DNA of 27,132 nt, from the NCBI RefSeq assembly GCF_030147005.1, contig NZ_JASLAW010000198.1, forward strand, positions 1 through 27,132, written 5' to 3'. The DNA is from Pseudomonas sp. GTDB taxonomy: Bacteria > Pseudomonadota > Gammaproteobacteria > Pseudomonadales > Pseudomonadaceae. This document shows positions 18,857 through 26,168 of the stretch, in pieces (within the stretch, counting starts at the first letter, position 1; each line of letters begins with the position of its first letter). The notes beneath the pieces are model-generated. The model saw only the letters and a list, made by a program, of their open reading frames with translations. It did no database searches and was not told the DNA's origin. Made by a program: the position numbers and the translations under genes.

Positions 18857-19969
18857 ATGACTGGCAACTTTCTCGCCCTGGCGCAGCCGGGCGTGCAACA
18901 ACTGTCGCCCTACGTTCCGGGCAAGCCTGTGGACGAGTTGGCGCGTGAGTTGAATCTGGACCCGGCCAGGATCGTCAAGCTGGCGAGTAACGAGAACCCG
19001 CTGGGCCCAAGTCCCAAGGTGCTGGCGGCAATCCGTGAAGAGCTGGCTGAGTTGACGCGTTATCCCGATGGCAATGGCTTTGCGCTCAAGTCGCTGCTGG
19101 CGGAACAATGCCGGGTCGAGCTGAGCCAGGTAACCCTGGGCAACGGTTCCAACGACATCCTCGAGCTGGTCGGTCGCGCCTATTTGGCGCCGGGCCTCAA
19201 TGCTGTGTTCAGTGAACATGCATTTGCGGTCTACCCGATTGTTACCCAGGCGGTAGGCGCCGATGCCCGCGTCATCCCGGCAAAAGACTGGGGCCATGAC
19301 CTGCCGGCAATGCTGGCGGCCATCGACGCCCAGACTCGCGTGGTGTTCATCGCCAATCCGAACAACCCCACCGGCACCTGGTTCGACGCGCAGGCGCTGG
19401 ACGACTTCCTGCAAGACGTGTCCGAGCATGTGCTGGTGGTACTGGACGAGGCTTACATCGAATACGCCGAAGGTAGCGAGCTGCCGGATGGCCTGGACTT
19501 CCTGGGGGCCTATCCGAACCTGCTGGTGTCGCGCACGTTCTCCAAGGCCTACGGCCTGGCTTCGCTGCGGGTCGGCTACGGTTTGTCCACGGCGGTAGTC
19601 GCCGATGTGCTGAACCGCGTACGCCAGCCGTTCAACGTCAACAGTCTGGCCCTGGCGGCGGCCTGTGCGGCGTTGAAGGACGCCGACTACCTGGAAGAAA
19701 GCCGTCGCCTCAACGAAAGCGGTATGCAGCAATTGCAGGACGGTTTTCGCGAGTTGGGCCTGGGCTGGATTGAATCCAAGGGCAACTTTATCTGTGTCGA
19801 CCTCGGTCAGGTAGCCGCCCCGATCTTCCAGGGTTTGCTGCGCGAAGGCGTGATCGTGCGCCCGGTGGCCAATTACGGCATGCCGAATCATCTGCGTATT
19901 ACCATCGGTTTGCCGGCTGAGAACAGCCGCTTCCTGGAGGCGTTGGCCAAGGTTCTGGCCCGTGGTTGA
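18857..19969 (+). CDS. hisC: Histidinol-phosphate aminotransferase-type enzyme
   Basis: This 370-aa class I/II PLP aminotransferase of the HisC family has ASNENPLGPSP near residues 39-50, NPNNPTGTW, DEAYIEY, and the PLP lysine Lys230 in SKAYGLASLRVGY. Its place between pheA and tyrA::aroA, the position of the second hisC in other pseudomonads, suggests that it mainly transaminates aromatic keto acids. It may also do so in addition to histidinol phosphate. Its 3' end overlaps the next gene by 8 bases. Confidence 0.92.
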   Translation: MTGNFLALAQPGVQQLSPYVPGKPVDELARELNLDPARIVKLASNENPLGPSPKVLAAIREELAELTRYPDGNGFALKSLLAEQCRVELSQVTLGNGSNDILELVGRAYLAPGLNAVFSEHAFAVYPIVTQAVGADARVIPAKDWGHDLPAMLAAIDAQTRVVFIANPNNPTGTWFDAQALDDFLQDVSEHVLVVLDEAYIEYAEGSELPDGLDFLGAYPNLLVSRTFSKAYGLASLRVGYGLSTAVVADVLNRVRQPFNVNSLALAAACAALKDADYLEESRRLNESGMQQLQDGFRELGLGWIESKGNFICVDLGQVAAPIFQGLLREGVIVRPVANYGMPNHLRITIGLPAENSRFLEALAKVLARG

Positions 19970-22208
19970 TGTCACTGCAGTGCAACCTGCTGCGCCTATG
20001 ATCGGTCGCCTGGTGGTGGTCGGTCTTGGATTGATCGGTGGCTCCTTCGCCAAAGGCCTGCGCGAGAGCGGCCTGTGCGGCGAAGTGGTTGGTGTGGACC
20101 TGGACCCGCAATCGCGTAAGTTGGCGGTGGAACTGGGGGTGGTAGACCGCTGTGAGGCGGACCTGGCCATCGCTTGCCACGGCGCCGACGTGATCCAGTT
20201 GGCTGTGCCGATTCTGGCCATGGAAAAGCTATTGGCGGTTTTGGCCGGCTTGGATTTGGGCAGCGCGATTCTCACGGATGTCGGCAGCGCCAAGGGCAAC
20301 GTGGTACGCGCGGCGCAACGGGCATTTGGTGAAATGCCGCCGCGCTTCGTGCCGGGCCATCCGATTGCCGGCTCCGAGCAGAGCGGGGTGGAAGCGTCCA
20401 ATGCGCAACTGTTTCGTCGGCACAAAGTGATCCTGACCCCGCATGCCCTGACCGATCCCGCGGCGTTGGCCGTGGTGGACCGCTTGTGGCGCGAGTTGGG
20501 CGCGGATGTGGAGCATATGCAGGTCGAGCGCCACGACGAAGTGCTGGCGGCCACCAGTCATCTGCCGCATCTGCTGGCGTTCGGCCTAGTGGACTCGTTG
20601 GCCAAGCGCAACGAAAACCTGGAGATTTTTCGCTATGCTGCCGGTGGCTTCCGCGACTTCACGCGGATTGCCGGCAGCGACCCGGTGATGTGGCACGATA
20701 TCTTCCTCGCCAATCGCGAAGCGGTGTTGCGCACCCTGGACACCTTCCGCAGTGACCTCGACGCCCTGCGCGACGCAGTGGATGCGGGCGACGGCCATCA
20801 GTTGCTCGGCGTGTTCACCCGTGCGCGGGTGGCGCGTGAACACTTCAGCAAGATCCTGGCGCGCCGCGCCTATATGGAAACCGCCGTGCACACCGACGAA
20901 CTGACGTTCATCGCCAGCCCAGGTGGCCGCTTGAGCGGGCGCATTCGGATGCCGGGCGACAAGTCGATCTCCCATCGGTCGATCATGCTGGGCTCATTGG
21001 CGAACGGCGTGACCGAAGTTGAGGGCTTCCTTGAAGGTGAGGACGCCTTGGCGACCTTGCAAGCGTTTCGCGACATGGGTGTGGTGATTGAAGGCCCGCA
21101 CCATGGGCGAGTGACGATTCATGGTGTGGGTTTGCACGGCTTGAAACCGGCGCCGGGGCCGATTTACCTGGGCAATTCCGGCACATCCATGCGTCTGTTG
21201 GCGGGGTTGCTGGCGGCGCAAAGCTTCGACAGTGTGCTGACAGGCGATGCGTCGCTGTCCAAGCGCCCGATGAGTCGCGTGGCCAAGCCGTTGCGGGACA
21301 TGGGCGCAGTGATCGAGACCGGCCCGCAAGGGCGCCCGCCGCTGACCATCCGCGGTGGCCAGGCATTGAAGGGCTTGAGTTATGTACTGCCGATGGCCAG
21401 CGCCCAGGTGAAATCCTGTGTGCTGTTGGCCGGCCTGTATGCCGAAGGTGAAACCGCAGTGACCGAGCCCGCACCGACCCGCGACCACACCGAGCGCATG
21501 TTGCGCGGTTTTGGCTATCCGGTGGTGGTGAAGGGCGCGACGGCGTCGGTTGAATCCGGGCACGCGTTGACCGCTACCCATATAGAAGTGCCGGGGGATA
21601 TTTCCTCTTCGGCGTTTTTCCTGGTCGCGGCCACGATTGCCGAGGGAGCCGAGTTATTGCTGGAGCATGTCGGTATTAATCCGACCCGCACCGGGGTGAT
21701 CGATATCCTGCGCCTGATGGGCGCGGACATCACCTTGGAAAACCCACGTGAAGTGGGCGGTGAGCCGGTTGCCGACTTGCGTGTACGCGCTGCTGCACTG
21801 AAGGGCATCGAGATTCCCGAAGCGCTGGTGCCCCTGGCGATCGATGAGTTTCCCGTGCTGTTCGTTGCCGCCGCCTGCGCAGAGGGCCGAACCGTGCTGC
21901 GCGGTGCCGAGGAGCTGCGGGTGAAGGAGTCTGATCGTATCCAGGTCATGGCCGACGGTCTGTTCGCGCTGGGTGTGAAGTGTGAACCGACGCCTGATGG
22001 GATTATCATCGACGGCGGCCCGATAAGCGGTGGCGAAGTGCATGCTCATGGCGATCACCGGATTGCCATGGCGTTCAGCGTGGCATCCTTGCGAGCGGCG
22101 GCGCCGATTCGTATCCGTGACTGCGCCAACGTCGCTACGTCTTTTCCGAACTTTCTTACACTGTGTGCCCACGTCGGCATGCGTGTTGCCCAAGAGGCTC
22201 AATTGTGA
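19962..22208 (+). CDS. tyrA-aroA: Fused prephenate dehydrogenase / EPSP synthase
   Basis: This 748-aa fusion contains a TyrA domain with Rossmann GLGLIGGS (21-28) followed by EPSP synthase from about 308. It catalyses the NAD-dependent step toward tyrosine and the shikimate-pathway 5-enolpyruvylshikimate-3-phosphate step. EPSPS motifs are MPGDKSISHRS (330-340), LGNSGTSMRLL (403-413), RDHTERML (507-514), NPTRTG and LRVKESDR. The late motifs resemble the class II enzymes (CP4, Bacillus) more than E. coli. The fusion is normal for Pseudomonas. The GTG at 19962 overlaps hisC; an ATG at 19998 (736 aa) is a plausible alternative start. The stop overlaps the cmk start. Confidence 0.95.
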   Translation: MVDVTAVQPAAPMIGRLVVVGLGLIGGSFAKGLRESGLCGEVVGVDLDPQSRKLAVELGVVDRCEADLAIACHGADVIQLAVPILAMEKLLAVLAGLDLGSAILTDVGSAKGNVVRAAQRAFGEMPPRFVPGHPIAGSEQSGVEASNAQLFRRHKVILTPHALTDPAALAVVDRLWRELGADVEHMQVERHDEVLAATSHLPHLLAFGLVDSLAKRNENLEIFRYAAGGFRDFTRIAGSDPVMWHDIFLANREAVLRTLDTFRSDLDALRDAVDAGDGHQLLGVFTRARVAREHFSKILARRAYMETAVHTDELTFIASPGGRLSGRIRMPGDKSISHRSIMLGSLANGVTEVEGFLEGEDALATLQAFRDMGVVIEGPHHGRVTIHGVGLHGLKPAPGPIYLGNSGTSMRLLAGLLAAQSFDSVLTGDASLSKRPMSRVAKPLRDMGAVIETGPQGRPPLTIRGGQALKGLSYVLPMASAQVKSCVLLAGLYAEGETAVTEPAPTRDHTERMLRGFGYPVVVKGATASVESGHALTATHIEVPGDISSSAFFLVAATIAEGAELLLEHVGINPTRTGVIDILRLMGADITLENPREVGGEPVADLRVRAAALKGIEIPEALVPLAIDEFPVLFVAAACAEGRTVLRGAEELRVKESDRIQVMADGLFALGVKCEPTPDGIIIDGGPISGGEVHAHGDHRIAMAFSVASLRAAAPIRIRDCANVATSFPNFLTLCAHVGMRVAQEAQL

Positions 22209-22894
22209 ATATCAAAGCACCGGTGATTACCATCGACGGGCCAAGCGGCTCGGGCAAAGGCACGATCGCCGGCATCCTGGCCAAGCGCCTGGGCTGGTGC
22301 CTGCTGGATTCCGGCGCGCTGTATCGCCTGTTGGCGTTCGCTGCGCGCAACCATGGCGTCGACCTCACCAACGAAGAATCCCTGAAGCTGCTGGCGGCGC
22401 ACCTTGACGTGCAGTTCGTCGGCGCGACGGAAGGTCATCCCCAACGCATCATCCTGGAAGGCGATGATGTGACCGATGACCTGCGCAACGAGCAAGTCGG
22501 TTCCTGGGCCTCCCAGGTTGCCGCGCTGCCCGCCGTGCGTGACGCATTGCTGCAGCGTCAGCGCGCGTTTCAGGAGCCGCCGGGGCTGGTGGCCGATGGC
22601 CGTGACATGGGCACCGTAGTGTTTCCCGAAGCGCCATTGAAGATTTTCCTGACCGCCAGCGCCGAGGAGCGTGCTCGCCGCCGCTACTTGCAGTTGAAGG
22701 GCAAAGTCGATGGTGTTAGTCTGTCGAGTCTGCTAGATGAGATCCGTGCACGCGATGAGCGTGATACCCAGCGTGCGGTAGCCCCGCTCAAGCCGGCGGC
22801 TGACGCCATACAGCTGGATTCAACGGAGTTGTCCATCGAGCAGGTGCTGGAACGCATCATGAGCGAGATCGCCATTCGCGATATCGCCGGGTGA
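22205..22894 (+). CDS. cmk: Cytidylate kinase
   Basis: This 229-aa CMP/dCMP kinase has P-loop GPSGSGKGT near residues 10-18. Other family motifs are LDSGALYRLLA, VADGRDMGTVVFPEA and a lid-type RARRRYLQLKG. The GTG at 22205 overlaps the aroA stop (GTGA), and AGAGG lies upstream. It supplies CDP for nucleotides and is classically followed by rpsA, as here. Confidence 0.97.
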   Translation: MNIKAPVITIDGPSGSGKGTIAGILAKRLGWCLLDSGALYRLLAFAARNHGVDLTNEESLKLLAAHLDVQFVGATEGHPQRIILEGDDVTDDLRNEQVGSWASQVAALPAVRDALLQRQRAFQEPPGLVADGRDMGTVVFPEAPLKIFLTASAEERARRRYLQLKGKVDGVSLSSLLDEIRARDERDTQRAVAPLKPAADAIQLDSTELSIEQVLERIMSEIAIRDIAG

Positions 22895-22950
22895 CCAAGA
22901 AGGCTGCAGGGGACCAGTCATAGTCCTGTGGTGCTTCTTCTAATTGAAAC

Positions 22951-23013
22951 TGACCCACACCGTCTGGGGTGTGGAGATGGGCGTATTCTTCGCCCTTATC
23001 AACAGGAATTAAA
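22951..23013 (+). promoter_or_regulatory. Structured leader of rpsA
   Basis: Two consecutive hairpins precede rpsA: CCACACC/GGTGTGG (22955-22961 with 22968-22974) and GGGCG/CGCCC (22979-22983 with 22991-22995). They are followed by an AGGA ribosome site. In E. coli the rpsA leader folds into hairpins through which S1 represses its own translation; the same role is inferred here. Neither hairpin has a trailing T run, so they are not terminators. Confidence 0.6.
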
Positions 23014-24699
23014 ATGAGCGAAAGCTTTGCGGAACTCTTTGAAGAAAGCCTAAAAACCCTGAACCTTCAGGCAGGCTCCATCATCACCGGTGTTATCGTT
23101 GATATCGATTACCAAGCTCGCTGGGTAACCGTTCACGCTGGTCTGAAGTCTGAAGCTCTGATCCCGCTGGAACAGTTCTACAACGATGCTGGTGATCTGA
23201 CAATCAATGTCGGTGACGAAGTTCACGTTGCTCTGGACTCGGTTGAAGACGGTTTCGGTGAAACCAAGCTGTCCCGTGAAAAAGCCAAGCGCGCTGAATG
23301 CTGGATTGTTCTCGAAGCAGCCTTCGCAGCTGAAGAAGTGGTCAAGGGCGTTATCAACGGTAAGGTTAAAGGCGGCTTCACTGTCGACGTTAACGGCATC
23401 CGTGCGTTCCTGCCAGGTTCTTTGGTCGACGTTCGTCCTGTGCGCGACACCACGCACCTGGAAGGCAAAGAACTCGAATTCAAGGTCATCAAACTCGACC
23501 AGAAGCGCAACAACGTTGTCGTTTCCCGTCGCAGCGTCCTGGAAGCAGAGAACTCCGCCGAGCGTGAAGCTCTGCTGGAATCCCTGCAGGAAGGCCAACA
23601 AGTCAAAGGTATCGTCAAGAACCTCACCGATTACGGCGCATTCGTCGATCTGGGTGGCGTCGATGGCTTGCTGCACATTACCGACATGGCTTGGAAGCGT
23701 ATCAAGCATCCTTCCGAAATCGTCAACGTTGGCGACGAGATCGATGTCAAGGTTCTGAAATACGATCGCGAACGCAACCGTGTTTCCCTGGGCCTGAAGC
23801 AACTGGGTGAAGATCCATGGGTTGCTATCAAAGCCCGTTACCCAGAAAGCACCCGCGTGACCGCGCGTGTTACCAACCTGACTGACTACGGCTGCTTCGC
23901 TGAGCTGGAAGAAGGCGTTGAAGGCCTGGTACACGTTTCCGAAATGGACTGGACCAACAAGAACATCCACCCTTCGAAAGTCGTGCAAGTCGGCGACGAA
24001 GTGGAAGTTATGGTTCTGGACATCGACGAAGAGCGTCGTCGTATCTCCCTGGGCATCAAGCAGTGCAAATCTAATCCATGGGAAGATTTCTCTGGCCAGT
24101 TCAACAAGGGCGATAAAATCTCCGGCACCATCAAGTCGATCACCGATTTCGGTATCTTCATTGGTCTGGACGGCGGCATCGACGGCCTGGTCCACCTGTC
24201 CGACATCTCCTGGAACGAAGTTGGCGAAGAAGCTGTTCGTCGTTTCAAGAAGGGCGACGAGCTGGACACCGTTATCCTGTCGGTTGATCCAGAGCGCGAG
24301 CGTATCTCCCTGGGTATCAAGCAGCTGGAAAGCGATCCGTTCTCCGAGTACGTTCAAGAGAACGACAAAGGCGCCATCGTTAAAGGTACAGTGAAAGAAG
24401 TTGACGCCAAAGGCGCCATCATCACTCTGGCCGACGATATCGAAGCGACTCTGAAAGCCTCCGAAATCAGCCGTGACCGCGTTGAAGACGCGCGCAACGT
24501 TCTGAAAGAAGGCCAGGAAGTAGAAGCCAAGATCATCAGCGTTGACCGCAAGAGCCGCGTAATCCAACTCTCCATCAAATCGAAAGATGAAGTGGAAGAG
24601 AAAGAAGCTATCCAGAGCCTGAAATCCGCTCCGGAAGCTGCAACTGGCGAGACTACCATGGCCTCCCTGCTGCGCGAAGCAATGGCTAAGCAGAACTAA
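23014..24699 (+). CDS. rpsA: 30S ribosomal protein S1
   Basis: This 561-aa ribosomal protein brings mRNA to the 30S subunit. It has six S1/OB repeats at about 20-90, 105-172, 190-261, 277-347, 364-434 and 450-520. The repeats show KG.V....DYGAFVDLGGVDGLLHITDM-like blocks ending in SLG(L/I)KQ. The ATG at 23014 is chosen over an earlier ATG at 22969, which would translate the leader hairpins. Codon use differs from the neighbours, with more GTT, GCT, CGT and GAA, as usual for very highly expressed ribosomal genes. Confidence 0.98.
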   Translation: MSESFAELFEESLKTLNLQAGSIITGVIVDIDYQARWVTVHAGLKSEALIPLEQFYNDAGDLTINVGDEVHVALDSVEDGFGETKLSREKAKRAECWIVLEAAFAAEEVVKGVINGKVKGGFTVDVNGIRAFLPGSLVDVRPVRDTTHLEGKELEFKVIKLDQKRNNVVVSRRSVLEAENSAEREALLESLQEGQQVKGIVKNLTDYGAFVDLGGVDGLLHITDMAWKRIKHPSEIVNVGDEIDVKVLKYDRERNRVSLGLKQLGEDPWVAIKARYPESTRVTARVTNLTDYGCFAELEEGVEGLVHVSEMDWTNKNIHPSKVVQVGDEVEVMVLDIDEERRRISLGIKQCKSNPWEDFSGQFNKGDKISGTIKSITDFGIFIGLDGGIDGLVHLSDISWNEVGEEAVRRFKKGDELDTVILSVDPERERISLGIKQLESDPFSEYVQENDKGAIVKGTVKEVDAKGAIITLADDIEATLKASEISRDRVEDARNVLKEGQEVEAKIISVDRKSRVIQLSIKSKDEVEEKEAIQSLKSAPEAATGETTMASLLREAMAKQN

Positions 24700-24716
24700 G
24701 TTCTGTAAGGCTGTAG

Positions 24717-24746
24717 AAAAGGGGCGACTTCGGTCGCCCTTTTTTG
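24717..24746 (+). terminator. Rho-independent terminator of rpsA
   Basis: A perfect 7-bp stem GGGCGAC/GTCGCCC with a TTCG tetraloop is preceded by AAAA and followed by six T. It lies 18 bases after the stop codon. Confidence 0.95.
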
Positions 24747-24809
24747 TGTCTGAAATTTGATGAATCAACAACACCGAACCGAGGCATTCAGCACGCGGTC
24801 AGAACTGGC

Positions 24810-24815
24810 TATAGT
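24810..24815 (+). promoter_or_regulatory. Possible -10 of the small lipoprotein gene
   Basis: TATAGT lies 41 bases before the ATG, after the rpsA terminator, with only a poor -35 (TTCAGC, 17 bases upstream). It is a weak call. Confidence 0.35.
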
Positions 24816-24855
24816 CATTAAAGATATTTCGCGTTACTGATCGATAAGGGTTTGA

Positions 24856-25140
24856 ATGAACAGGATTCTCGTAATACTGGCGTTAATCATACTTGCGGGT
24901 TGCTCCAGCACCAGCGCCAAGACCCATGCCAAACGCGGCGTCAGCGGCATAGAGGTTGACTGCTCTGGCCTGGGTAATAAATGGGAAAAGTGCGAAAAGC
25001 GCGCTGCTCGCGAATGCAAAATGCAGGGATACAAAGTCATTACCCGGTCCAGTGATGCTACGGATGAAGAGGGCGACTTCCCGTTCGGCTGGAATCCTGC
25101 CGGCGCAGTCACGCGGACGATGGTGGTGATCTGTAATTGA
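24856..25140 (+). CDS. Small predicted lipoprotein of unknown function
   Basis: This 94-aa protein has a short lipoprotein signal (MNRILVILALIILAGC), and the lipobox LAGC is cleaved before Cys15. Ser follows the Cys, which favours outer-membrane sorting. The mature part has four further cysteines (in VDCSG, EKCEK, RECKM and the C-terminal ICN), enough for two disulfides. It also has a charged basic/acidic middle and no membrane segment. I do not recognise a characterised family. It stands alone between the rpsA terminator and ihfB, which supports independent transcription. Confidence 0.8.
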   Translation: MNRILVILALIILAGCSSTSAKTHAKRGVSGIEVDCSGLGNKWEKCEKRAARECKMQGYKVITRSSDATDEEGDFPFGWNPAGAVTRTMVVICN

Positions 25141-25272
25141 AGTTTTGGTGTGTTCATTGCAGCCGCTTAATCGCCTGGCAGATAAGTTGATATACGGGCT
25201 GTTCAAATTGATCAAGTCATGCTAAAACCTTCGAAGCGCTTTTCCTAGCTGCTTGAAAAAGAAGGGAAAAAT

Positions 25273-25569
25273 ATGACGAAGTCGGAGTTGATCGAACGAA
25301 TTGTCACCCATCAAGGGCTGCTCTCATCCAAAGATGTGGAGCTGGCTATCAAGACCATGCTTGAGCAAATGTCCCAATGCCTGGCCACTGGAGACCGCAT
25401 CGAAATTCGCGGCTTCGGCAGCTTCTCCCTCCACTACCGCGCCCCGCGCGTAGGCCGCAACCCAAAAACCGGCCAATCCGTCAGCCTCGACGGCAAATTC
25501 GTACCCCACTTCAAACCGGGCAAGGAATTGCGCGATCGAGTGAACGAAGAAGAGGAAGAGGGCGTCTGA
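25273..25569 (+). CDS. ihfB: Integration host factor subunit beta
   Basis: This 98-aa DNA-bending protein of the HU/IHF family pairs with IhfA. The N-terminal MTKSELIERI, the RIEIRGFGSFSLHYR core and the beta-arm GRNPKTGQSV, with the intercalating Pro, are diagnostic. The acidic tail NEEEEEGV is slightly longer than in E. coli. GAAGGGA precedes the ATG. In Pseudomonas this gene borders the O-antigen locus, which fits the Wzz gene further right. Confidence 0.97.
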   Translation: MTKSELIERIVTHQGLLSSKDVELAIKTMLEQMSQCLATGDRIEIRGFGSFSLHYRAPRVGRNPKTGQSVSLDGKFVPHFKPGKELRDRVNEEEEEGV

Positions 25570-25593
25570 GTGTTTTTGTAGTAGGAGAAGGTT

Positions 25594-25824
25594 ATGCGTG
25601 GAGTTAAGCGCGTTGTTGCGGTATTGATTGCAGTGCTGGCAGCGTTGGTGGTTTTGGCATTTGTGCTTGAGAATCAGCAGGGTGTTGCGCTGTCGTTCCT
25701 GGGTTGGAGTACTGCGCAGATGCCGGTGGCGGTGTTTGTGGTGGTGGCTTTGATTGTGGGGATGTTGATTGGGCCGTTGTTGGGGGTGTTTGTGGGTAGG
25801 CGTCGGCATAAGGGGATTGCCTAG
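25594..25824 (+). CDS. lapA: LapA-domain (DUF1049) membrane protein
   Basis: This 76-aa inner-membrane protein has two hydrophobic helices, about 6-23 and 40-64. The intervening ENQQGVALSFLGW segment is typical of LapA/DUF1049 proteins, which in E. coli act with LapB in controlling lipopolysaccharide synthesis. The C-terminus is short and basic (GRRRHKG). It begins 24 bases after ihfB and is probably cotranscribed. The symbol is by domain only and must not be confused with the LapA adhesin of P. fluorescens. Confidence 0.85.
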   Translation: MRGVKRVVAVLIAVLAALVVLAFVLENQQGVALSFLGWSTAQMPVAVFVVVALIVGMLIGPLLGVFVGRRRHKGIA

Positions 25825-26168
25825 ATATCGGTCGTGATGCCTGAGGCTTGGTGTGGGGATGGCTTAAACAACCGCCTGTCAGAGAATTTATAATTCTGAG
25901 CACGTTGAGTTTTGCGCTGGCACTTACCTCCCAGGGACTGCGGCTTGCGTCGGCTCCCTAGAAAAATGAGAATCGTCTTACATACATGTCAAGACTTGTA
26001 ATATGTCTGAGAGATGGCAGAATGGAATCTGTTCTCGATAACAGGCATTTTGTGCGCTCAAAATTTGGCAGAGACGCTTGGTTTTGGCGGTCATCCAATT
26101 GGAATAAAAAACACACAATCTTGTCTGCATAACGAGCCCGCAGTTTCTCTTGAAGGCAGGTTTTTGTT
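25825..26168 (+). other. AT-rich leader region before the Wzz gene
   Basis: This 344-bp gap separates the lapA stop from the Wzz start. It contains a short palindrome and a TATAAT near its left end (see the next entry). A GGGAC/GTCGGCTCCC-type weak hairpin lies near 25936-25961, and the rest is increasingly AT-rich sequence. I saw no ops/JUMPStart element (GGCGGTAG) on the plus strand and no convincing ORF. Confidence 0.5.
25883..25897 (+). promoter_or_regulatory. Palindrome with embedded TATAAT, possible O-antigen locus promoter
   Basis: AGAATT-TAT-AATTCT is a perfect 6-bp inverted repeat whose centre and right arm contain an exact TATAAT (25889-25894). The -35 region is poor. If it is used, the Wzz transcript has a leader of roughly 270 bases. 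Confidence 0.45.

Noticed and set aside
18008..20554. 848-codon open frame on the minus strand across pheA, hisC and tyrA
   Set aside because: It lies opposite three well-identified genes, has low-complexity His/Gln/Arg-rich content, and arises from high-GC third positions; no domain is recognisable.
23050..24774. 574-codon minus-strand frame opposite rpsA, running through the terminator
   Set aside because: It mirrors rpsA codon use, contains the terminator hairpin, and shows no recognisable protein motif or ribosome site.
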